5,585 nucleotides of DNA from Micrococcales bacterium (GTDB lineage Bacteria; Actinomycetota; Actinomycetes; S36-B12; UBA5976). This document shows positions 1 through 5,045 of the stretch, one piece after another; the first letter of the stretch is position 1, and each line of letters starts with the position of its first letter. The stretch spans positions 1 through 5,585 of the forward strand of contig JAHEEQ010000122.1 in the NCBI GenBank assembly GCA_024640585.1, in the 5' to 3' direction. The position numbers were made by a program, and so were the translations under genes. Below the pieces are notes generated by a model. That model was not told where the DNA came from. It did not search any database and saw only the letters and a program-made list of their open reading frames with translations.

Positions 1-90
1 TCTTGCCTTGCGCTAGCTTCAATGGTTTCCTGGAATTTTTTACATCTATGTGTGCGGTGATGGATCAATAAATTTAATTGCAGAATATCG

Positions 91-149
91 AAAAAGTCGA
101 CTGGAATATGTGGCAAAAAAACGATCTTTAGCCAGATTCTCCAGTCGAC
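91..149 (-). terminator. Probable intrinsic terminator of the leftward operon
   Basis: Read on the minus strand, GTCGACTGGA (149-140) pairs perfectly with TCCAGTCGAC (105-96). Pairing continues inward symmetrically for nine more positions with two mismatches and one G-U pair, ending in TGGC/GCCA, for a stem of about 19 positions and a 16-nt loop. The 3' arm is followed at once by TTTTT (95-91). Stem plus immediate U-run is the form of a Rho-independent terminator. It sits 55 bases past the stop of the last operon gene (204). The stem is long for a terminator, so another role as a folded site cannot be excluded. Confidence 0.55.
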
Positions 150-169
150 CGTGAGATCGCTTCTACTCA

Positions 170-200
170 GTGCCTCAGTTGCACTAAGAACATGAGGCAC
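170..200. repeat. 8-bp inverted repeat just after the 179-aa gene
   Basis: GTGCCTCA (170-177) is repeated inverted as TGAGGCAC (193-200) around a 15-nt spacer, four bases past the stop of the 179-aa gene. An alternative stem, AGTGC (169-173) with GCACT (181-185), competes with it. No U-run follows on either strand, so alone it is not a canonical terminator. It may stabilise the mRNA 3' end or cooperate with the hairpin at 91-149. Confidence 0.4.
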
Positions 201-203
201 AAC

Positions 204-743
204 TCAGGGTATCGGGTACACCTGATATCTGCGAAGTAACCCAAAAACAATCTCTTCAATTACTTCGTAGTTTCGAGAGCAAAGATCATTAATCAGTGCT
301 GCCAAAGCAACATTTTTAGGAAAAAGCTCACCATTGTTCTCAATCAGGAATTGATCAACCGCAGTCTCTGAAGCAGACTCTAACTCTTCGATTACCGCAA
401 TCTGCCGATAGTACGAAGCTAACCATCGAATGACCTCAGACATGACGGAATTAAACCAGGCATCTGATGTTGAAAAAATGTAGTCAACTTTTTCATGGCA
501 TGCGACCAAGACTTCATATCCTGCACTCGGATTGAAGACTTCATAGGCGTAACACAACTCATACCCTGTCTCTTGCAAAACATAGGCAAGCGCAGCGACA
601 GGATCACCAAACTCACCAACTGGTTCAAGCAATGAAGCTGCATCTTTTTGCAACTTTATGGGCACGACGATTGAATTGGTCATATCAGCAATCTCCGAGA
701 CCTCACAACTAGTAAAGATGATGTGTTTTTTATAGTAAGACAT
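204..743 (-). CDS. 179-aa protein of unknown function, third gene of the polymerase operon
   Basis: I do not recognise this family. The start ATG at 743 is supported by AGGA six bases upstream, and the gene begins 10 bases after the stop of the 32-aa gene, so it is almost certainly co-transcribed and perhaps translationally linked to it. The protein is acidic and soluble-looking, with no signal peptide or convincing membrane segment. The first half (about residues 8-90) alternates short hydrophobic strands with turns and has two cysteines near a YELCYAYEVF stretch and one in LVACHEK. The second half (about 95-172) looks helical, with clustered acidic residues at 116-127 and 159-165. It ends in QVYPIP. 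Its location next to a polymerase suggests an accessory or partner role, but nothing in the sequence proves this. The likely transcript end is the hairpin at 91-149. Confidence 0.75.
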   Translation of the reverse strand: MSYYKKHIIFTSCEVSEIADMTNSIVVPIKLQKDAASLLEPVGEFGDPVAALAYVLQETGYELCYAYEVFNPSAGYEVLVACHEKVDYIFSTSDAWFNSVMSEVIRWLASYYRQIAVIEELESASETAVDQFLIENNGELFPKNVALAALINDLCSRNYEVIEEIVFGLLRRYQVYPIP

Positions 744-753
744 TTCGTTTCCT

Positions 754-852
754 TTATTTGGTTAATTCATCAAACAACTTACGCAGTTCAATTAGTTCAG
801 ATTGAGTCAAGCTGACCCTCTTGAGTAGCAGATAGCAAATGCTTGTTCTCAT
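754..852 (-). CDS. 32-aa small protein between polymerase and 179-aa genes
   Basis: A short gene whose ATG (852-850) follows directly on the TAA of the polymerase gene (855-853). GGAGG at 862-858, inside the last polymerase codons, lies five bases upstream, an excellent ribosome binding site that supports real translation. The peptide starts MRTSICYLLLKR and ends LTQSELIELRKLFDELTK. The first part is basic with a short hydrophobic run, and the C-terminal 18 residues form a likely amphipathic helix with a leucine every three or four positions. The stop (756-754) is 10 bases before the start of the 179-aa gene. Function is unknown. It could be a small subunit, a leader peptide coupling translation to the next gene, or a decayed remnant. 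The strong ribosome binding site argues against simple noise. Confidence 0.6.
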   Translation of the reverse strand: MRTSICYLLLKRVSLTQSELIELRKLFDELTK

Positions 853-2460
853 TTACGCCTCCTTGACACAGTTAGAAAAATTGCGATCAGTCGGCACATT
901 CCCATCCGGATACCACTTCTTAAGTGATGCAAAGAACTGTGTGGACGTCACCCGAAGATCAATCTCATCTTCCACCTCAACATTGATCCTTTCAAATCCA
1001 TGCAGTTTTGTGGCCTTGAGGTAAAGGTAAGGAATGCCAGTGCTATCCCGCATAGCCCACTCCACCTCATTGCGACTGTCCTCTGTTAATTTCCGTTGCA
1101 AAACGATTGCATCGTGAATGTTTGCCAGAACCTTGATACCTTTAGCTCGGATCGATTCACGCGCAGCATTCATCGCCCACGTTTCAATATGCTGGTAAAG
1201 CCACGCAACGGCCTTTGCATTACTTCGCTTCTTTCCTGATAGGAAAAGATCACTGTCCCAGACGTTAGGAAACTCGCGTTGGATAAGCTGGACGATGTAT
1301 TCGTCTAATGCTGCCTGCTCTTCAATAAAATTCTTCACGTAGTAGGAGCTCAGAAAACGAGCACGCTCATCCGTATTTCGCAGAATTTTCACAATTGCAG
1401 GGTTACTCCAAGAACCGTCCTTAGATCGCCAGCCATGTTCACTCGCTGTTGCGCCAAATCCGATTGCAGTCAAAGCAGTTTTGATCCATTCGGTCTGCTT
1501 TTCTTTGCTTACGCCTGAGTCTTCAAAGAACACATCTCGACAAATGTCATTGACCATCTCCTTCTTACGTTCAACGTAAAGAAAGGAAGCTCGAAAAACA
1601 TTGCGAGGGTGTTCATTACTTCCGCATCCAGCAATGGCATCACTTGCAAAACCAAGCTTGATCGCCGTTGAACTGCTGCGAATGTCATATTCCCAGCTGT
1701 TACCCAGCATCGCTCGACGCAATGTTTTGTTAACGTTTTGCACGCTCAACCCGTGGTAATACAAGCGTCCAAATTGGCTAGGCTTCTTTTTCTGAACAAA
1801 CTTGCCTTTTGTATGCGCAGCCACACGCAAGATCTGCAATGCCTGTTCCGTAAAAATTTGCACTGCACCACGGTTGAATCCAGTTGCTCCGTTGTACAAC
1901 CAATAGATGTAAGCCCTCAATGAATGCATATCCACAGGCAACAATTCATATGCAGCTTGACGCTTTGACTTTGACAATTCGTAATAGTCTGGGAAAAGCT
2001 CCTCGAACATCCGTTCGTTTTCAGCTGCATCTCCGTCCAAGATGTGGACAATCTCGGCATTAGTTTTTGCCAAGCGAAGTAGCTCACCCAGCTCTTCATG
2101 TGAGTCTGTAAGGGTCACCAGCGCAGACAACTTGACCTTTGAAAGCATACGGCGAAGGTTGTTACCCTTTTCGGTAAATTCAATCAGCTCCAATTCGTTG
2201 GCCTTGAGCCAAGCATGCAAACGCTGCTTTTTTCCTTGTCCACCAATAGTTGGCCCCTCTTGCGACAGCCGTTTTGCTGCTACGGTGTAAATGCCTTGCA
2301 TAACTTCAAAGGGGCTACGCCCCTTAGTCAGGGAGTCAGCAATCAAATCAAGCAAAAGAACCCTATAACTTTCCAGCGCTTTTGCTGCACTGTTTGCTGG
2401 CCGTGGATATTCAGCCTGCAACTTCTCCAGTACAACTGCATCAATTTTCAAATCAATCAT
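853..2460 (-). CDS. A-superfamily nucleic acid polymerase, compact TV-Pol-like
   Basis: This is a predicted template-directed polymerase with the palm and fingers of the Pol I / T7 RNA polymerase superfamily. Motifs in order: GRLYYHG (231-237); QN (241-242) and LRRAML (247-252), resembling the LQNIP and IRRAF elements of Pol I; motif A EYDIRSSS with D259; motif B K327-x7-F335-G336 (the K-x7-Y-G spacing of Pol I and T7 RNAP); a helix YQHIETWAM (422-430) where Pol I has its VQGTA helix; and motif C NIHDAIVL with H449-D450. The catalytic pair would be D259 and D450. The A-to-C distance of 191 residues is close to Pol I. The first 220 residues are helical and unrecognised, and no 3'-5' exonuclease or 5' nuclease domain is present. 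The position of the steric-gate Glu after motif A is Ser. The ATG at 2460 has GAGAGG six bases upstream. Compact polymerases of this kind occur in mobile elements and were proposed to be primase-polymerases. Whether this one makes DNA or RNA is not decidable here. Confidence 0.8.
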   Translation of the reverse strand: MIDLKIDAVVLEKLQAEYPRPANSAAKALESYRVLLLDLIADSLTKGRSPFEVMQGIYTVAAKRLSQEGPTIGGQGKKQRLHAWLKANELELIEFTEKGNNLRRMLSKVKLSALVTLTDSHEELGELLRLAKTNAEIVHILDGDAAENERMFEELFPDYYELSKSKRQAAYELLPVDMHSLRAYIYWLYNGATGFNRGAVQIFTEQALQILRVAAHTKGKFVQKKKPSQFGRLYYHGLSVQNVNKTLRRAMLGNSWEYDIRSSSTAIKLGFASDAIAGCGSNEHPRNVFRASFLYVERKKEMVNDICRDVFFEDSGVSKEKQTEWIKTALTAIGFGATASEHGWRSKDGSWSNPAIVKILRNTDERARFLSSYYVKNFIEEQAALDEYIVQLIQREFPNVWDSDLFLSGKKRSNAKAVAWLYQHIETWAMNAARESIRAKGIKVLANIHDAIVLQRKLTEDSRNEVEWAMRDSTGIPYLYLKATKLHGFERINVEVEDEIDLRVTSTQFFASLKKWYPDGNVPTDRNFSNCVKEA

Positions 2461-2503
2461 TTTTAACCTCTCGGAATATTTAGTAGATAGTCCGCAGGGG
2501 TCG

Positions 2504-2529
2504 AAAAAGTCACACTCTTATAGTAGTAA
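2504..2529. repeat. 26-bp inverted repeat, left copy
   Basis: This starts AAAAAGTCACAC and ends ATAGTAGTAA. It is a perfect reverse complement of 4884-4909, and the pair brackets the two divergent genes. On the minus strand it reads toward the polymerase gene, ending 43 bases before its ATG. It could be one end of a mobile segment, a shared operator or promoter element, or a replication or recombination site. It contains TATAAG on the outward strand, but I see no matching -35 box upstream, so an ordinary sigma-70 promoter is not evident. Confidence 0.85.
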
Positions 2530-2551
2530 CTACCAGCAAGCACCTGAAGCA

Positions 2552-2609
2552 GGGATGAGTGATCCCATCGGTAACGGCTGTAAGCCGAACCGCTCCTTAT
2601 GTTGTTTTT
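2552..2609. other. Two adjacent hairpins followed by a T-run
   Basis: GGGAT (2552-2556) pairs with ATCCC (2562-2566). A stronger stem follows: CGGT..CGGCT with AGCCG..ACCG (2569-2592, 3-nt loop, small asymmetric bulge). About ten bases later the plus strand has a run of seven T (ending at 2610). On the plus strand this resembles a loose intrinsic terminator or the end of a small structured RNA. Both neighbouring genes are on the minus strand, so no known plus transcript arrives here. Its role is not clear. Confidence 0.4.
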
Positions 2610-2640
2610 TTAGGTGATGGGTTGGATTGCTAGTAGGACT

Positions 2641-2661
2641 AAAAAGCGATAACTCTTTCGC
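2641..2661 (-). terminator. Weak candidate terminator after the 338-aa gene
   Basis: On the minus strand GCGA (2661-2658) and TCGC (2649-2646) form a short stem with an 8-nt loop, followed directly by TTTTT (2645-2641). It lies 51 bases past the stop of the 338-aa gene. A 4-bp stem is weak, although the larger palindrome at 2679-2701 upstream could assist. If it works, it separates the 338-aa transcript from the polymerase operon. Confidence 0.3.
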
Positions 2662-2665
2662 CCCT

Positions 2666-2701
2666 ACGTCCATAAGATGGACGTGACCTAAGGTCACGTC
2701 C
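2666..2701. repeat. Two overlapping palindromes
   Basis: ACGTCCAT (2666-2673) pairs with ATGGACGT (2677-2684) around AAG. GGACGTGACCT (2679-2689) pairs with AGGTCACGTCC (2691-2701) around a single A, giving 11-bp perfect arms. The two share the segment 2679-2684, so in single-stranded DNA or RNA only one can form at a time. The cluster begins 11 bases past the stop of the 338-aa gene. A related hairpin, CGTCCA..TGGACG, is at 4911-4927. Possible roles are a protein-binding site, an mRNA 3' structure or a replication or recombination hairpin. Confidence 0.7.
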
Positions 2702-2711
2702 TGTACTGCTC

Positions 2712-3728
2712 TTAGATAGGCGTACCTTCAGTGTCTTCAAACATGCCTTGTGCCTGTTCGTAATGCTTTGCAACGGCACGAAGTTCATCAGCCGTCGCCA
2801 CGACGTTAGGCAACATTTGCGCAATGAGCTTGTCTTCCAAGTCACGTGCTGCACTGAAGCCTTGCACCATCTTGTACTTGCCAGGCTCGTCACCCTCAAC
2901 AGCCACAAAAAACACAAAACTGCCACGCTTGTACTTCGCGTTGTCAGGGTCTTTTGCTTTGACCTCCTCATTGCGCTCGTCAACAGGCACCCAATCAGTC
3001 ACGTCGTTACACGTAACTTCACTTGCCACTTCACCGCTCATCGCAACAAGTGCACGACGAAATGCAGTCAAACGCTCTTTTGCATCAAGCTTTGCCTGCT
3101 CTGCAGTTTTATTAGCAGGTGCTGCAGCGAGTGCAATCAATGCGCCTTGCTCATCAATATGAAAGTATGTTTCCAACATTTTCATGATGCCGCCATACTT
3201 TTTCAGAAATGCAGCAAACTCTTCGCCTGCAATTCCGAGCTGATCTGCACGCAGCATCGCATTCGCGTAATTGCTGTGCGTCTGTTTTGCCTGATCCGCA
3301 AAAACATATTTCACCAACAACAGCGCTGTGCTGTTGTTTGCATTTGCTTTCTTGTAGCCACGCTCTTTCAGCTGTGTCACCAGCGCAGCTTTTTTGTGTT
3401 TGCCATTGATTTTGTCTGCATCAATGCTGAGCACTTGCACATACACGTTTTGCAAAACTTGCCACAGTGCCGCGTCAGAACGGTCACCGAAGCTCACTTT
3501 GTATTGCGCGTACTGCTCCGCAAGCTGCTCACACGCAGTAGCAATTTGATCCTGACAGGGATTACCGCCACTCGCAGCCTTTGCACTCAACTTGTTATCA
3601 ATCGCAGCCTTGGCAGGACCGCGCTTAAACAAGTCGCTCAAATGCGTCACAGGCTTTGCAGCCGCGCCATTAGTTGTAATTGCATCACCTGCAGTAGTTG
3701 CAGCACTAGTTTTCAAGAATGTAGTCAT
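2712..3728 (-). CDS. 338-aa alanine-rich protein of unknown function
   Basis: I do not recognise this family. The start is the ATG at 3728 (MTTFLKTSAA), with AAGGAGAC close upstream. An in-frame ATG 13 codons earlier would place this ribosome binding site inside the gene and is rejected. The N-terminal ~60 residues are low-complexity (Ala/Thr/Lys) and probably disordered. Residues 62-195 look helical, with a KKANANNSTALLLVKYVF segment (126-143) and a FAAFLKKYGGI segment (171-181). A charged, likely beta part follows (about 236-292, with FVFFVAVEGD at 271-280), then a helical C-terminus. No membrane segment or catalytic motif is evident. The lysine-rich N-terminus and soluble helices would suit a nucleic-acid-binding or structural protein, which is only inference. 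It is divergent from the 309-aa gene, and the shared 158-bp spacer implies joint control. Alanine is mostly encoded by GCA. Confidence 0.85.
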   Translation of the reverse strand: MTTFLKTSAATTAGDAITTNGAAAKPVTHLSDLFKRGPAKAAIDNKLSAKAASGGNPCQDQIATACEQLAEQYAQYKVSFGDRSDAALWQVLQNVYVQVLSIDADKINGKHKKAALVTQLKERGYKKANANNSTALLLVKYVFADQAKQTHSNYANAMLRADQLGIAGEEFAAFLKKYGGIMKMLETYFHIDEQGALIALAAAPANKTAEQAKLDAKERLTAFRRALVAMSGEVASEVTCNDVTDWVPVDERNEEVKAKDPDNAKYKRGSFVFFVAVEGDEPGKYKMVQGFSAARDLEDKLIAQMLPNVVATADELRAVAKHYEQAQGMFEDTEGTPI

Positions 3729-3763
3729 ATAAGTCTCCTTTATATAAGTTAGACAGTTAAAAA

Positions 3764-3817
3764 GCATTGACTAAATGCATTGGATAGCTGATTTGCTAAA
3801 CAATGCCTGTATTGTTT
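3764..3817. promoter_or_regulatory. Candidate operator region between the divergent genes
   Basis: A perfect 7-bp inverted repeat, AAACAAT (3798-3804) and ATTGTTT (3811-3817), surrounds a 6-bp spacer. The hexamer GCATTG also occurs at 3764-3769 and 3777-3782, 13 bp apart, and again inverted as CAATGC at 3801-3806, overlapping the palindrome. Such clustering between divergent promoters is typical of regulator binding. No regulator gene is recognised in the window, and the motif is short enough for part of it to be chance. Confidence 0.4.
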
Positions 3818-3823
3818 CTTTTA

Positions 3824-3852
3824 TTGATTTTTAAGTGAATTACAGATAATAT
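3824..3852 (+). promoter_or_regulatory. Candidate sigma-70 promoter of the 309-aa gene
   Basis: TTGATT (3824-3829) is followed after 17 bases by TAATAT (3847-3852), an acceptable -35/-10 pair with consensus spacing. The -10 box ends 34 bases before the ATG at 3887. The surroundings are AT-rich, so other pairs could be drawn. Confidence 0.4.
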
Positions 3853-3886
3853 TTGCTTTTTAAAAGTTAATGTTTATCAACATCCA

Positions 3887-4816
3887 ATGGACAAAAATGC
3901 TCCCAAGCGGCAAGTCAATACTCGCCAAGCAAGCACAACAAAGCTGTATGCCTTTGCGATGTTTCAATACCTAAAAGTAAGCCCGAGCTATGACTTGGCC
4001 AATAAATTTGAAAAGGGCGAGATCTCTAAAGAACAAAGAGCCTCGGAAATTCTTGGTCTTTATGCCAATTCAAATGAAGAACCTAGGACAGACAAACAAC
4101 ATCAAGAGTTGATGGTGCAATTCCAAAAAGTTGTGCAAACACGCAAGGAATTTGGCGATCTCAAGGGTTTAGCCTTCAAGGATTGGTGGGAACGTAATGG
4201 GGCCAGGATTTTTGATATGGAGCATGAACTACCCCGAGTTCGACTTGTATCAAAGCTAATCAAAGGTGCCGTGCCTGATGCAAACGAATTTGTCGCCCAA
4301 CTCATGCACTATCTGGCATATGAGCGTAATAACGAGAATTCCCCCGAGGCGCTGCTTGTATCTATCCCAATGGGGATTCCCAAAAAAGAGCTTCTCACAT
4401 ACTTAGATGTGTTGATAGATAGGCATCAGTTACCGATAACGCCAAAAACTGAGCAAAGCAAAATTCGGTTTGCTGGCAAACGTTTGCGGATTAACCCTTT
4501 GTTTCTTAGCCTACGTGCTTTAGCTGTCTATGCTGCAGCGCCAGACGATTTCCCACTTTGGAAAACTGGCCTGATAGCAAATGTCAGTCCGAAAAATTGT
4601 GAAGGACTGGATCCAATGATGACGAGACGCACAAAAACCACCGAAGATCAATTGAACACAATCGCGATCCTTATGCATCGACATGTAAAGCATGCTCAGC
4701 TGCTCGCTGAGAACGCTGCACACGGCGAATTCCCATCCAAACTAAACCGGCCTCTACCAACTCTCGACAGGCAACTAATTGACGAAGCATTTGAAACAAC
4801 TGGATCACTTGAGTGA
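3887..4816 (+). CDS. 309-aa protein of unknown function
   Basis: I do not recognise this family with confidence. After a basic N-terminus (about residues 1-19) comes an aromatic helix segment, YAFAMFQYLKVSPSYDLA (21-38), then a charged helical stretch. A FKDWWERNGARIF block (97-109) follows, with a likely helical middle (about 117-147) and MGIPKKELLTYLDVLIDRHQ (162-181). Near the C-terminus, TIAILMHRHVKHAQLLAENA (258-277) precedes GEFPS (280-284). There is no signal peptide or membrane segment. The aromatic WW and YxxFxxFxYL elements look like conserved family blocks rather than random sequence. No Shine-Dalgarno site is visible before the ATG at 3887. The next in-frame ATG (codon 25) would cut into the aromatic block and also lacks one, so initiation may be weak or leader-independent. 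The gene is divergent from the 338-aa gene, and together they form the segment inside the 26-bp inverted repeats. Confidence 0.82.
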   Translation: MDKNAPKRQVNTRQASTTKLYAFAMFQYLKVSPSYDLANKFEKGEISKEQRASEILGLYANSNEEPRTDKQHQELMVQFQKVVQTRKEFGDLKGLAFKDWWERNGARIFDMEHELPRVRLVSKLIKGAVPDANEFVAQLMHYLAYERNNENSPEALLVSIPMGIPKKELLTYLDVLIDRHQLPITPKTEQSKIRFAGKRLRINPLFLSLRALAVYAAAPDDFPLWKTGLIANVSPKNCEGLDPMMTRRTKTTEDQLNTIAILMHRHVKHAQLLAENAAHGEFPSKLNRPLPTLDRQLIDEAFETTGSLE

Positions 4817-4849
4817 AGCAAGGAGCGGTCCCCGCTTCGCTCATCACTC
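4811..4849 (+). terminator. Hairpin overlapping the stop of the 309-aa gene
   Basis: AGCGG (4824-4828) and CCGCT (4832-4836) form a stem with a 3-nt loop. It is extended through internal loops by AGC/GCT and by GAGTG (4811-4815) with CACTC (4845-4849). It encloses the TGA stop (4814-4816) and is followed only by CTGTTTC, a poor U-run. It probably acts as a transcript end structure, though a fully intrinsic terminator is uncertain. Confidence 0.4.
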
Positions 4850-4883
4850 CTGTTTCATCCGACAACTGATCCCAGCTCGATAT

Positions 4884-4909
4884 TTACTACTATAAGAGTG
4901 TGACTTTTT
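4884..4909. repeat. 26-bp inverted repeat, right copy
   Basis: This starts TTACTACTATAAG and ends GTGTGACTTTTT, the exact reverse complement of 2504-2529. Read on the plus strand it faces the 110-aa gene, ending 136 bases before its ATG. The hairpin CGTCCA..TGGACG starts two bases beyond it. No target-site duplication is obvious in the sequence outside the two copies. Confidence 0.85.
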
Positions 4910-4910
4910 A

Positions 4911-4927
4911 CGTCCAACCTATGGACG
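4911..4927. repeat. CGTCCA/TGGACG hairpin
   Basis: CGTCCA (4911-4916) and TGGACG (4922-4927) form a 6-bp stem around ACCTA. It lies between the right 26-bp repeat and the stop of the gene remnant at 4929-4959. It shares TACGTCCA and ATGGACG with the palindrome at 2666-2684 in the same orientation. Confidence 0.5.
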
Positions 4928-4928
4928 C

Positions 4929-4959
4929 TCAATACTCGCTGGGTAACATGATCACCTAG
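4929..4959 (-). pseudogene. C-terminal remnant of a paralogue of the right-edge gene
   Basis: On the minus strand codons for VIMLPSEY and a TGA stop match the last nine codons of the gene at 5440-5585. Over 4930-4959 versus 5441-5470 there are six differences in 30 bases, all transitions. Five are silent (TGA/TAA stop, AGC/AGT, two within TTA/CTG Leu, GTG/GTA) and one turns the Trp codon TGG into TAG. The pattern shows a coding history. Upstream of the TAG similarity is lost, so only the tail of a former gene survives. Confidence 0.6.
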
Positions 4960-4990
4960 CGAATTAGGCACCTACTTTCTGCAGCGTGAA

Positions 4991-5017
4991 TTTTCAATTC
5001 TTTTGTTGATATATGAT
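4991..5017 (+). promoter_or_regulatory. Possible promoter of the 110-aa gene
   Basis: TATGAT (5012-5017) is a good -10 box, 28 bases before the ATG. The best -35 is TTTTCA (4991-4996), with a short 15-base spacer. The pairing is imperfect, so confidence is low. Confidence 0.3.
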
Positions 5018-5045
5018 TAATTAAGCAGTCCAATCGGAGCATGTC

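Larger units (their letters stand above)
1..203. other. Left-edge region without a supportable gene
   Basis: No gene with a start, ribosome binding site and credible protein can be supported here. On the plus strand one frame runs in from the left edge and stops at TAA 69-71, about 22 codons ending in Ala-Val-Met-Asp-Gln. It could be the tail of a gene convergent with the leftward operon. On the minus strand a frame stays open from a GTG at 200 to the left edge, but it runs through both hairpins described below, has no Shine-Dalgarno site and reads as chance. Otherwise the stretch holds two inverted repeats, 96-149 and 170-200. Confidence 0.4.

Noticed and set aside
1..200. Minus-strand frame from GTG at 200 to the left edge
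   Set aside because: It has no ribosome binding site, passes through two hairpins and the U-run, and has unusual composition (PHIPVDFF, IHHRTHRC). A transcript terminator is the better reading.
853..2460. Reverse transcriptase (retron, DRT or group II type) for the 535-aa protein
   Set aside because: There is no YxDD motif. HD in motif C and K-x7-F-G in motif B fit the A superfamily instead.
2555..2617. 20-codon plus-strand frame (starts MSDPIGNG), with an 11-codon frame at 2617-2652 overlapping its stop
   Set aside because: No usable ribosome binding site, and the first frame coincides with the hairpins. Frames this short arise by chance.
2748..3752. Long plus-strand open frame (334 codons) opposite the 338-aa gene
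   Set aside because: It is the antisense of GCA-rich alanine codons, which read as TGC on the other strand, giving an implausible Cys/Ser/His-rich protein. It has no ribosome binding site, and the minus-strand gene has a strong one.
3729..3767. Upstream ATG at 3767 as start of the alanine-rich gene
   Set aside because: The strong AAGGAGAC site lies directly before the ATG at 3728, and the extra 13 residues would be translated from the ribosome binding site region.
4912..4918. GTCCAAC fits the integron attC inverse-core pattern RYYYAAC
   Set aside because: No matching GTTRRRY core and no L boxes are found at a suitable distance, so an integron cassette site is not supported.
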